NCBI GenBank assembly: GCA_037157565.1
Contig: JAZHRO010000002.1
Coordinates: 33,996,501 to 34,060,500 of the forward strand
Length of the DNA: 64,000 nucleotides
Reading direction: 5' to 3'
From: Thalassia testudinum
Taxonomy: Eukaryota > Streptophyta > Magnoliopsida > Alismatales > Hydrocharitaceae
The position numbers were made by a program, and so were the translations under genes. The notes beneath the pieces are model-generated. The model ran no database searches. It saw only the letters and a list, made by a program, of their open reading frames with translations, and was not told the origin of the DNA. Position 1 is the stretch's first letter. Every line of letters begins with the position of its first letter. Of the stretch, positions 33,761 to 43,816 are shown piece after piece.

Positions 33761-36070
33761 GACATTTCATGATAATGCCACCCATGGTGTCTGAACCAGC
33801 AGAGTGCTTACATGCCTCCAGTAGGATATTTAAATATCCTAAGAGACAAGCACCGAGGAGATGATATGTTGTTACGCATCTTCGAGGGGAATTTCCCGCC
33901 TCTCCGCGCTGGGAACTCGTCCAAATCAACTTGTGTTGATTGGCCGCTCCTAATCTAGGTGACTTTTTCAGAATATTAAACGCTCTTGCGTGTTTTGGAT
34001 GTTTTATGCGCACTGAACCAGACTGTGTGTGAATTTGGGGTGCTTAGGTTACCGAATCCCGCAAATCGGAGGTCAGTTAACGAGGCTGAATACTTCCTAA
34101 GCCTTAGACCTAATACTTAAGCCTCGCATTTTCCTCAACCTCTTGAGGATTATCCAGATTTTAACGGATACGTGAATTTTTAAGCTAAAGATACTAGCCC
34201 AAAAGGCCTAAGACCAGCGTTCCCGCTAATCTCTTGTTATATCTCCGTAGCACTTTTCTTTTCTTTTTCTTGACTCGGTCTAGAACTTCAGTTAACCCCT
34301 TAATCTTTTACTAATGACTTTTTCTTTTTCTTTTCCTTTTGTGCTCCTTTCTTCATTTTTGCTCTTTTTCTCCTCCTTATGATTATATGGCTCACAACAT
34401 TTCCTCCCTCCCCATTTTTTTTTTGTTCTTTTTCGTAATTTTTCAATTTTTTGTGTTTTTGACATATGCGAATTTTTTGTGAGAATCCTTCTGATTTTTT
34501 TCTTGGTTTTGCATGTATGCACTTTATCACCACATTTCATGATAATGCCACCCATGGTGTCTGAACCAGCAGAGTGCTTACATGCCTCCAGTAGGATATT
34601 TAAATATCCTAAGAGACAAGCACCGAGGAGATGATATGTTGTTACGCATCTTCGAGGGGAATTTCCCGCCTCTCCGCGCTGGGAACTCGTCCAAATCAAC
34701 TTGTGTTGATTGGCCGCTCCTAATCTAGGTGACTTTTTCAGAATATTAAACGCTCTTGCGTGTTTTGGATGTTTTATGCGCACTGAACCAGACTGTGTGT
34801 GAATTTGGGGTGCTTAGGTTACCGAATCCCGCAAATCGGAGGTCAGTTAACGAGGCTGAATACTTCCTAAGCCTTAGACCTAATACTTAAGCCTCGCATT
34901 TTCCTCAACCTCTTGAGGATTATCCAGATTTTAACGGATACGTGAATTTTTAAGCTAAAGATACTAGCCCAAAAGGCCTAAGACCAGCGTTCCCGCTAAT
35001 CTCTTGTTATATCTCCGTAGCACTTTTCTTTTCTTTTTCTTGACTCGGTCTAGAACTTCAGTTAACCCCTTAATCTTTTACTAATGACTTTTTCTTTTTC
35101 TTTTCCTTTTGTGCTCCTTTCTTCATTTTTGCTCTTTTTCTCCTCCTTATGATTATATGGCTCACAACATTTCCTCCCTCCCCATTTTTTTTTTGTTCTT
35201 TTTCGTAATTTTTCAATTTTTTGTGTTTTTGACATATGCGAATTTTTTGTGAGAATCCTTCTGATTTTTTTCTTGGTTTTGCATGTATGCACTTTATCAC
35301 CACATTTCATGATAATGCCACCCATGGTGTCTGAACCAGCAGAGTGCTTACATGCCTCCAGTAGGATATTTAAATATCCTACGAGACAAGCACCGAGGAG
35401 ATGATATGTTGTTACGCATCTTCGAGGGGAATTTCCCGCCTCTCCGCGCTGGGAACTCGTCCAAATCAACTTGTGTTGATTGGCCGCTCCTAATCTAGGT
35501 GACTTTTTCAGAATATTAAACGCTCTTGCGTGTTTTGGATGTTTTATGCGCACTGAACCAGACTGTGTGTGAATTTGGGGTGCTTAGGTTACCGAATCCC
35601 GCAAATCGGAGGTCAGTTAACGAGGCTGAATACTTCCTAAGCCTTAGACCTAATACTTAAGCCTCGCATTTTCCTCAACCTCTTGAGGATTATCCAGATT
35701 TTAACGGATACGTGAATTTTTAAGCTAAAGATACTAGCCCAAAAGGCCTAAGACCAGCGTTCCCGCTAATCTCTTGTTATATCTCCGTAGCACTTTTCTT
35801 TTATTTTTCTTGACTCGGTCTAGAACTTCAGTTAACCCCTTAATCTTTTACTAATGACTTTTTCTTTTTCTTTTCCTTTTGTGCTCCTTTCTTCATTTTT
35901 GCTCTTTTTCTCCTCCTTATGATTATATGGCTCACAACATTTCCTCCCTCCCCATTTTTTTTTTGTTCTTTTTCGTAATTTTTCAATTTTTTGTGTTTTT
36001 GACATATGCGAATTTTTTGTGAGAATCCTTCTGATTTTTTTCTTGGTTTTGCATGTATGCACTTTATCAC
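33761..36070 (-). repeat. Three 770-bp tandem units in TE-E 3' region
   Basis: Units 33761-34530, 34531-35300 and 35301-36070 repeat at an exact 770-bp period with only a few differences (for example at 35382 and 35803). Each contains ATATTTAAATATCC, a T-rich tract and, on the minus strand, a 163-codon reading frame (the third truncated). That frame is Lys/Glu-rich in its second half, where it reads through the purine tract, so I regard it as a by-product. The array lies between the internal and terminal polypurine modules. Tandem repeats in this 3' position are known from Tat-lineage elements and can seed satellites. Confidence 0.9.
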
Positions 36071-36105
36071 CCCCCCATGCCTAAGTTTTGCAATGTCCTC
36101 ATTGT
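36071..36105 (-). other. TE-E internal polypurine module
   Basis: Element sense: CAATG-AGGA-CATTG stem-loop, CAAAACTTAGGCATGGGGGG, then GTGATAAAG at the first 770-bp unit. It contains the same GGCATGGGGG word as the terminal tract ~2.9 kb downstream. Confidence 0.7.
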
Positions 36106-36347
36106 AAACAGAGGGTGGGAATTAGTGTTGAGGTCAGGGGCTTAGAACAGGATATATCGGGTGGGTGAATGGGTCGGGAATGAGTGATGCGAATGATTTT
36201 AAGTTCTGATACGTGTACCAGAGGTGGGATCAACTGTCTAAGGCTGAACTCAAGGTGCAATAGACGTGGAGTACAGACGGATAATCAGACGGGTCTCTAT
36301 TTTTGAGATGACGGGTTGCCTCCCGTTAAGCGCTAAATTTAATGCCT
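36106..36347 (-). other. TE-E post-ORF region with conserved hairpin
   Basis: Contains hairpin 36206-36221 (element sense CTGGTAC-AC-GTATCAG, 7 bp with one G-U pair) between CCACCT and CTTAAAATCA. Just after the ORF is TTAAGCGCTAAATTTAATGC on the plus strand with GGGAGGCAACCCG on the minus strand, an Athila/Tat-type landmark. Confidence 0.65.
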
Positions 36348-38021
36348 TCAGCCGAGCGAAAAATGGGGTGGAGAGGGAGTGGTCAAATCAATGGAGTTTT
36401 GGAAAACAAGCACCTTGATTAAGAGCCTGGTTGGTCCAACCAGGTACTTGTTCAAATCAGTGGGCTGATGATGCAGCCCAAACCCAATAAGTCTGGTGGG
36501 TTGATAGATGTAGATTAGCAGATGTGGGACCCACCAAATGCAGTGATGTTCTGATAGATATGGAAGTGAAAACTCGAGTTCGGGCTCAGTCGAATCAGCC
36601 TGGTGTGGGTAGGGTTCCGAAAAATAATCAATGTAAGGTGTGGAATCCCTACAGGGACGGTCAAAGGATGGAGGCTCCTGATTTGTGGTCTGATCAGTGT
36701 CCGATACCCGGTATAGATACAGAGTTGAATCATCTGCAATCGGCTCAGTGAGAGGTGAATCAGAATAGAAATTGAGTCCGGTTGCAGGTCGGGATGGGGA
36801 ACGGGTTTTGATTGGTTCTGTATATGTGGAGCAGGTGGCTTCAAAGAAGATTGACAGGTTATAATTAGGAGGCAGATTTTCTCCGATGTTATGGTCAGAT
36901 TCGAGATCGTCGGAGAGTTTGCGAAAATCAAAGTTTGAATGAGATTCTAGATCATAAGTTCCACCATAGAATAAATCATATGTTGTATATTCAGCAGCCT
37001 GACTGGGATCTAGCCTAAATGTTAATTCTGAGCTTACAAAGGTGTCCCTATCTAGTAGAGGCTCAGGTTCAAGGTTAGTAGGGCAGAGCCAATCGAAACC
37101 CCGCTCGTCCAAGTCCTCGGTTTCTGTATCGTAGATTGGCATGACTTCCGAAAACTCGATTAGTTCTTCTGAGGAGGTTGACGAGGGATATTCATCAAAT
37201 CGAGGCCCAGAATCATATTCTTCATTAAGAGATTGATTTTCTTCATATGGGGCCTTGAAATCTTTAATATAGGTTTCAGATCTAGGTTCTAGGCTTAGGA
37301 TGTGGGTGGAATTACTAGAATCTAGGTCTGAATAACCTTCGAGGGCCACCTTATCAGAATAAGGGACGGAATTTACACCCTCGAGAGGTTCAGTTCTACT
37401 CTCATACTTGCAGGAGTCTTGGGATTCTAAAATGGGTTCATCATGGTCTTTTCCTGCATTTGGAGCTTCCCAACCTTCTTCAATATCAGGTGCATTATAC
37501 TCCATCTGGGTTGGGAATCCACAACCATTTTGTGCCCCAAACCCGAGATCAGATTTATCCTCGATGTTGTCCCAAGATAGTTCATCCTTTGTTGGCGGTA
37601 TGTACGGGTATTTCTGATCAATCACTTGTTTTATTAATCTCATTATCTCTTCCCGTTTTTCAAGACTATCTTGGTGTTGCTTCCAAAGTCGAGGATTTGT
37701 CATACATTGAAGGTATTCACTATTGTGCAGTTTTTCTATCTCAATGTATGCAGTAATGAGCAAGTCACGGGTTGATCCTTTGTTGGCTTCTGCTAATAGT
37801 ACTTGGGCACAAGTTATGACAAAGGTTGTGGTTGTTGGGACATCAACCTGAATGTTTCCTACTGTTGTTGAGGTTTCTTCATTTTCATAAAATCTCATGG
37901 CATCCTCAATCATTTTATCTCTCATGGATCTCCGGTATTCAGGTTTCTCGACTGGTAGTCCTAGGTGGTTCGGCTGCATATTTGGATCAGGTGGTGGAAT
38001 CACGATCAGAGTTTGACTCAA
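36348..38021 (-). CDS. Uncharacterised 557-codon acidic ORF of TE-E
   Basis: Uninterrupted minus-strand ORF, ATG at 38021 to TGA at 36350-36348; the stop lies within the conserved post-ORF block. Features in order: a Pro-rich start (residues 1-35); a charged helical stretch (RRSMRDKMIEDAMRFYENEE, ~30-50); a second helical stretch (~85-150, with STRDLLITAYIEIEKL and EEIMRLIKQV); a long acidic, Ser/Asp/Glu/Tyr-rich middle (~155-480); and a hydrophobic C-terminal segment with PHLLI (~499) and GFGLHH (~514). No CCHC knuckle, DTG/DSG, YxDD or DDE motif. It is of the same length class and partly similar to the TE-B ORF and, at the tail, to TE-A. It could be a diverged structural gag-like protein or a new accessory protein. 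Function unknown. Confidence 0.6.
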   Translation of the reverse strand: MSQTLIVIPPPDPNMQPNHLGLPVEKPEYRRSMRDKMIEDAMRFYENEETSTTVGNIQVDVPTTTTFVITCAQVLLAEANKGSTRDLLITAYIEIEKLHNSEYLQCMTNPRLWKQHQDSLEKREEIMRLIKQVIDQKYPYIPPTKDELSWDNIEDKSDLGFGAQNGCGFPTQMEYNAPDIEEGWEAPNAGKDHDEPILESQDSCKYESRTEPLEGVNSVPYSDKVALEGYSDLDSSNSTHILSLEPRSETYIKDFKAPYEENQSLNEEYDSGPRFDEYPSSTSSEELIEFSEVMPIYDTETEDLDERGFDWLCPTNLEPEPLLDRDTFVSSELTFRLDPSQAAEYTTYDLFYGGTYDLESHSNFDFRKLSDDLESDHNIGENLPPNYNLSIFFEATCSTYTEPIKTRSPSRPATGLNFYSDSPLTEPIADDSTLYLYRVSDTDQTTNQEPPSFDRPCRDSTPYIDYFSEPYPHQADSTEPELEFSLPYLSEHHCIWWVPHLLIYIYQPTRLIGFGLHHQPTDLNKYLVGPTRLLIKVLVFQNSIDLTTPSPPHFSLG

Positions 38022-39130
38022 GATGTGTTATGAAGCGATCAGATCTGAATAACGAGTCCCACTGAAAATGAGTGTGTGTGCTCTATAGAGAAATGATGCA
38101 GGACTGGAGATGTTCTTGACCCAATCAAGACACCCAAAAGATGTTTGGATGACTATGGAGGTTTGGGGCGGATGGACCCCTGGATCAGAAAGTCATCCAC
38201 CTGAGAATTACCTGGGCAGCCAGAGAGGGAGAGTCCCGCAAAGACCCCTACACGGTAGAGCGTCCCTACGGGTTACAGGGTTTCCCCCACCCGACCTCTC
38301 TTGTCACTGAGATTCCAGGTAAACCAGAATGGGGACCTCGACCTCTTAAGTCTATCACTTTTTATTTCAAAGGTGCTTCTAGGGTTCTCACTTGAACTTT
38401 AGATGTTTTTGGTATTGTGACCTAATTTAGAGGTTGGTTGACCCAAGGGGTCAACTTCACCTGACCTGTCCTATAGATGGCAGAATGATTCTAAGCTCGG
38501 AGCCTAGAGATCACCCTGATTTGACTCCCAGGCTATTAGGTCAAAAGAAAATTTTAAGATTCAAGTGATTTTAGAGCTCAATTTTAGGGTTTGTCTTATT
38601 TAACTTTCTTCAATCAAGGACTTGGGTAGCACACTGATGCGGGAGGGTTTATTTCCTTTTACACAGGCATGTGTGACTAGCGCTTCAAGACCCTAATTTG
38701 GTTATATTTCCAATCCTCTTTTTCTTTTTCAAAAGTTCTCTTTGGACTTATAAACAAGAAGTGTGTGGTCCGCCGAGATTAAGCGTTTATTTTCAATTAG
38801 GCACAAGAATTTGTGGGATGGGAAAAAAAATCACTCCAACTTCAAGAATATTTGCAGAAATTTTCGCAAAATCAAGAAATGTTTTGCCTTAGAGATGGTG
38901 ATTACTATATAAAGAAGGCAATTGATTCCTAACTTGATTTTCTTCCTTTTGTCTTTCAAAGATTAGGGGATGATTAAGGAATAAAAGAAATTACCTGCCC
39001 TGGAGTGGTTGACTTGCGGGAGAGATTTTCTCATGAAGTACCTGCAAGATCACATCAAAGAAAAGTAGGGCAAGTTAGTGTTCAATATGATAAAAAGAAT
39101 GTAGAGACTAGTGGTAAATTGTGCAGTGCT
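38022..39130 (-). other. TE-E 5' leader
   Basis: No supported gene. At about 38205-38325 it has, in element sense, TGACAAGAGAGGTCGGG, a GTAACC-containing GC-rich stretch, and CTGGCTGCCCAGGTAATTC, matching the TE-A leader block. Confidence 0.55.
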
Positions 39131-39150
39131 CCCCGGCAGCGGCGCCAAAA
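39131..39150 (-). other. TE-E primer binding site (tRNA-Asp)
   Basis: Element sense TTTTGGCGCCGCTGCCGGGG directly after the LTR end CCTGAACA; one difference from the tRNA-Asp complement. Confidence 0.9.
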
Positions 39151-41855
39151 TGTTCAGGGACGTTTCGTGCGGATTTAAAGGCGTATTATGTTGTAGTATA
39201 ACCGACAAAACATTCGAACAAATACAAAGTTTTTATTACTCGAAGACCGGAGTATCCGAGGTCGAACACAGGGAGCAAATGGAACTTACCACTAAATCAA
39301 AATGTAATTGAACACTCTAATTTACTCAAAATATCAATTCAGGTATGAATGTATGCGATTAAAAGGAGTTAGGGCAAAAAAATATGAAATTGGACGTCTG
39401 ATCTTGTGATCAGACGTCTTAAAAGCATTTCTCCTTTTCTTCTTGATTATTCTTCTTCTTCTTCTGCTGCAGTCTTTGCTCTTTCTTTTCTTCTTCTGAT
39501 CTCTGCAAAGTCTTCACTTGGCTTCTCTGTGCCTTTGCTTCTGGCTTGCTCTTTTCTTTCTTCTCCTGCGAAGGCTTCTTTCTTGCTTCTTCTTGTCTGC
39601 CTTGTTTCTTCCTCTTCTATTCTTCTATGCCATTCCTTCTTTCTTTCTTTTCCTTCTCGCGGCCAAGTCCTTCTCCTCCTGCGTTCAGCCTGCCTGCACA
39701 GGAGCAAAACCTAACCCTTCTCCCTCTACCCGCGCATCTCTCTCTCTCAAGCAATTCACTCAAACTGCTCTCCCAGAGCCACAGCCATAATCGGGTCGGA
39801 TCGTACCCGGGACCAGGCGCACCTGCAGGTGTGTGATGCGCGAGGAGTGCGTAGGTCTAGGTCGGGTCGGATCCGCCAGGTCCGCGTGGTCAGGCCGCGG
39901 ACGAGGCGGGTGGGGTCAGTGAGGGACCTCACCCCTGTGCTTTCGAGGCAGTAAACGTATATCACGAAAATTCTTTATACCATACCTGTGCCTTGAGATT
40001 CCACGATGTGGGACTAAACGTTCCGCCCTTCCTTTGCGTGCGCCCGCAGACTCTCGTGTGCAATTGCCCACGCTGAAGGCCCTGCTGCTGCTCCTTGCTG
40101 AACTCAGTCACCTCGCAACACTTGCGAGAGTCTGCTGCACCTGCCGCCTGGGAAGCCTGACGCCTGCTGCTGCTCCCAGCTTCCTGCTGCTTCGGCTGTT
40201 AATGGCGGCCGGGGCGTTCACCTGAGCTTCCACAGAACGGCCTATTGGCCCAATTAGAATAGCTGGAAACCTTCGCCGTAGTACGGCGAAGGCGGTGGGT
40301 GATGCTGCAGGTTGCTGGTCGGCCTAGGCGTGCATGCCTAGGTCAACCTGTGGCCGGAGATGGTGGGTTGTTCGGGGGGTGGTTATGGAGGTCTGGAGTG
40401 GCAGTTGTGGGGTGGAGCGAGTTCCTGGTGGTGAGGCGGAGCTCACGAGGTGGTTGGCGAGCCGTGTGGAATGGCGGAGTGGTGTGGGCGGCTCGCCGGA
40501 GTTCGGTCGGTGATGTGGAAGATGAGGGTGGTCAGCGTTGGTCGAGGGGTAATCAGATGAGATAACAGGGGGAAAAGAGAGAGGATAGGATGGAGAGGAG
40601 TTCTAACCTAATTGTAAGGACGAAAGGGGACAGAAGGCGGACAGCAGTACTTGCTGTCGCCGGAGAAGATGACGCCCAGTGGGGGAGAACGGCGGCGACG
40701 ACGGGGCTGAGGCGGCGTGCGCTGGTACTGCGCGACGCGGAGGGAGGTCAGGAAGCTAACTCTGCCACTGGTTTTGTGGCAGAGCGAAGAGGGAGGGGAG
40801 GGGGGCTCGCCGGAGCTAGCTGGGGTATTTGGCCGAGCAGGAGGAGAGGAATTGAAGGGGGAAACTCGGCCAAATCAAGCTCAGCCTCTTCGGCCGGAGT
40901 TGTGGGTTCTTATATAGGCGCTGGACTTGGTGTGCAGGGCGTGAAGGGCACGTAATTGCCTGAGGTTGGTCGCCGGAGATGGAAAGGAGTTAGGATACCC
41001 AAATCTCTCGTGCGTTCGCACGAGAGATTGGGTTCACACCAGGGATCGATATCGGTCTTAAATGGAAGGGAATTCTTCAGAGAATTCTCCTTCCATTTCT
41101 GGGAGGGAATCTCTGAGGGATTAGAGAGCAATCCCTCTCCGAACCTCGCCGGAGCTCGGTTCTGCCCTAGCAATGGCGGCAGGACCGGTTTGCAAAGGAG
41201 GCGAAGAACCTAGGGGGTTCTCTGCAACGGTATTCAAAAGATAGGGACCAATTTGTGATTTGGGTGTACTAAATTGCAAAGTAGGTCAAGATGACCTCTC
41301 CTTAGGTCCAAATTTTGGTATAAACCTAATTTGGACCTAAGGAATCCAATGGAGAAGTTAGATTTCAGGTTTGACCCTAAAATGACTGGATATTTTGCGT
41401 AAAAACCCAAATTAGGTTAATTGAAGAGCTAGGACCCTAATCTAGGTCAAACTAGGTTCCAAAGGCCAAATTAAGTGTTCTAAACCCTAGAGTATGTTTT
41501 TCCATGATTTGTAGAGGGTTTAATTGCTTTTTGTTCTGACCGGAACCTTGTTAATTTAAGCGGGTCTGTTTTAGGGTTACCAAGTGTCTTTTAGTTCTTA
41601 GATTGCACATGAACCCATTTCTGATTGACTCAACCCACTTTTTATCTCATTTAGACCATTTGACCTATGTTTTGCCTCTGAGAAATCCCGTTTATCTACT
41701 GCAATGGTAAAATTACAGTTTTAACCTTTATTTCATGTTTTCTTCTCAGAGCACTTGTTCCTTCAGTTAGGCCTTCTTCTAGGTTATGTAGGAGCTTTTA
41801 TCTTCTTTATTGGGTCAAAATGAGCTAGTTATGGCTCATGATGAGGCTCTCATCA
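39151..41855 (-). repeat. TE-E 5' LTR
   Basis: 2705 bp, near-identical to 30492-33196. TATA sequence at 40909-40916. Inverted GACGTC pair at 39392-39419 (arms GACGTCTGATC / GATCAGACGTC). The U5-type motif is at 39260-39278. Confidence 0.95.
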
Positions 41856-41860
41856 GGTCA

Positions 41861-43733
41861 CGTTGTCGCTTACGCTTCGCGGAAACTGAAGCCCCATGAG
41901 CATACCTACCCTACCCACGACCTAGAGTTGGCAGCTGTTGTCTTCGCGCTGAAGACCTGGAGGCACTACTTGTACGGCGAGACCTTCGAGATTTTTACAG
42001 ATCACAAGAGCCTCAGATACCTTTTTGATTAGAAGGCGCTCAACATGAGACAGAGACGTTGGTTGGAGCTCCTGAAGGACTACGACTGCAGCATTTCCTA
42101 CCACCCGGGAAAGGCCAATGTGGTGGCTGATGCCTTGAGCCGGAAGGCACCCACACACTTGGCCAGTTTACAGTTACAGAGTTGGAGCCTTGTGGAGGAG
42201 GTGGGCAGTTGGCGACCTCTAGAGTTACGGGGGTACTGTGGGGCAGTGACTGTGACACGACAGACTAGGCCAGAGCTGATAGATCGCATCATCACAGGAC
42301 AGATGGCCGATCCGTACTTGCGGTCCTTGCGCGACAGAGTACTGTCGGGAGATCCAGGGGACTTCTCTTTCACAAACCAGGTGCTGCGCTTGAGGGGACG
42401 GTTGTGCGTTCCCAGAGATGAGGAGCTGTTGAGAGAGCTCCTGACTGAGGCACACAGTTCTAGATTCACCATACATCCCGGAAACATGAAGATGTACCAC
42501 GACTTGAGATGCGAGTTTTGGTGGAGGGGGATGAAGTGGGATGTGGATGAATTCGTGCAGCAGTGCTTAGTGTGCCAGCAGGTGAAAGCCGAGCATTAGA
42601 GGCCTACAGGGCCGCTACAGCCACTTCCAATGCCAAAGTGGAAGTGGGAGAGCATCACCATGGACTTGGTGGTGGGCTTACCTGTTACCCAGCGAGGACA
42701 CGACGCAATCTGGGTAATTGTGGATAGACTGACGAAGACGGCACGATTCTTGCCGATCCGAGTCACTTTGGGACCAGCACAGTTGGTAGAGAGGTATATC
42801 CATGACATGGTACGACTACACGGAGTTCCGCGGGAGATCGTATCCGACCGGGATACCCGCTTTACGTCCCAGTTTTGGGCTGAGTTTCAGCAGGCCCTGG
42901 GGACGTGGTTGAGGTTTAGTACAGCTTACCACCTACAAACAGACGGACAGTCTGAGCGCACGATACAGACACTTGAGGACCTTTTGCATGCCTGTGTACT
43001 GGACTGGAGGGGCTCTTGGGAGGAGCACCTGCCCCTGGCGGAGTTTGCATACAACAACAGCTATCACTCGAGCATCGGCATGGCTCCCTACGAGGCTCTG
43101 TACGGACGGAGGTGTACGGCACCCTTGAGTGGGGTTGAGGTGGGGACCAAGTGGGAGGTTGGCCCCAGGTTGATCCGGCAGAGTAAGGAGGTAGTCGAGC
43201 AGATCCACAGGCGACTCCGCACTGTCAGGAGCAGACAGAAGAGCTACGCGGATCGGAGACGCAGAGAGGTGCAGTTTGAGGTTGGGGACCACGTCTTCCT
43301 TCGTGTTTCGCCCATGAAGGGCCTACAGCGGTTTGGGGTGAGAGGGAAGCTCGCGCCGAGGTTCGTAGGGCACTTTGAGGTACTGGAGCGGGTTGGACCC
43401 GTTGCTTACAGACTTGCCCTCCCCCCGCAGCTTTCTGGTGTGCACGACGTGTTCCACGTGTCCAACCTCAAGAAGTACGTAGCCGATCCTAGTCACGTAC
43501 TGAGTCACGAGAGCGTCGAGGTGGGCGACGACCTAACCTACCCCGAGCGGCCAGCGCAGATTCTAGACCGAGCCGTCCGCAGTTTGAGACGAAAGCAACT
43601 ACCCCTGGTGAAGGTTTTGTGCAGGAGCCAGCGGTACGAGGAGGCTACCTGGGAGCCTGAGGCAGTAATGCGGGAGCGGTACCCGGAACTCTTCGTGGGT
43701 ACGTCTTTTCGGACTGGCTTCGATCCTCTTTGA
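41861..43733 (+). pseudogene. TE-F RNase H (rest), integrase and chromodomain
   Basis: Resumes the TE-F frame after TE-E and the GGTCA duplicate. RNase [27 protein letters not shown] and [11 protein letters not shown]. Integrase: HHCC-like zinc region near 42455-42590 (CLVCQQVKAEH at the end), catalytic Asp near 42662 (ITMDLVVGLP), second Asp near 42847 (VSDRDTRF), and the Glu region after TDGQSERTIQTLEDLL near 42940. A GPY/F-type module (GPVAYRL) is near 43395. The chromodomain runs at about 43545-43690 (ILDRAVRSLRR...LVKVL...EEATWEPE...YPELF), which can target integration to marked heterochromatin. TAG stops at 42030 and 42597 occupy positions that are Gln in relatives (LFDQK, AEHQR). Confidence 0.92.
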
Positions 43734-43816
43734 GTTTGTTATGGTTATCATGATGTTTCTCCGCACCCTAGTTAGCGCAAGTTTCGGGGATGAAACTTCC
43801 TTTGAGTTTGTTATAT
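43734..43816 (+). other. TE-F 3' end with presumed polypurine tract
   Basis: Short stretch between the pol stop and the 3' LTR. TTTGAGTTTGTTAT occurs twice (43731 and 43801). TTTCGGGGATGAAACTTCC is the sequence usually found just upstream of the polypurine tract in Tekay elements, but a clean G/A run is missing, so the tract is degraded or replaced. Confidence 0.5.

Larger units (their letters stand above)
30492..41855 (-). mobile_element. TE-E: young non-autonomous Athila/Tat-like element with one intact novel ORF
   Basis: Perfect GGTCA duplications at 30487-30491 and 41856-41860. Both LTRs are 2705 bp with about eight differences seen. In element sense it begins TGATGAGAGCC and ends CCTGAACA. 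An intact tRNA-Asp primer site lies at 39131-39150 and a polypurine tract at 33197. The internal ~5.95 kb has one 557-codon ORF, two polypurine modules and three 770-bp tandem units. No gag, protease, reverse transcriptase or integrase is recognisable, so it must depend on enzymes supplied in trans. It splits the TE-F RNase H. Confidence 0.9.

Noticed and set aside
34292..34783. 163-codon minus-strand ORF repeated in the 770-bp units
   Set aside because: It recurs only because the DNA unit is tandemly repeated. Its second half is Lys/Glu/Arg-rich translation of a purine tract, there is no recognisable domain, and the third copy is truncated.
33641..36070. CRISPR-like array
   Set aside because: Plant nuclear context, 770-bp contiguous units without spacers, inside an LTR retrotransposon.
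27601..43733. TAG recoded as glutamine in TE-F
   Set aside because: Plants read TAG as stop. A TGA is also present, the RNase H catalytic Asp is changed too, and C-to-T decay at methylated CAG explains the pattern more simply.
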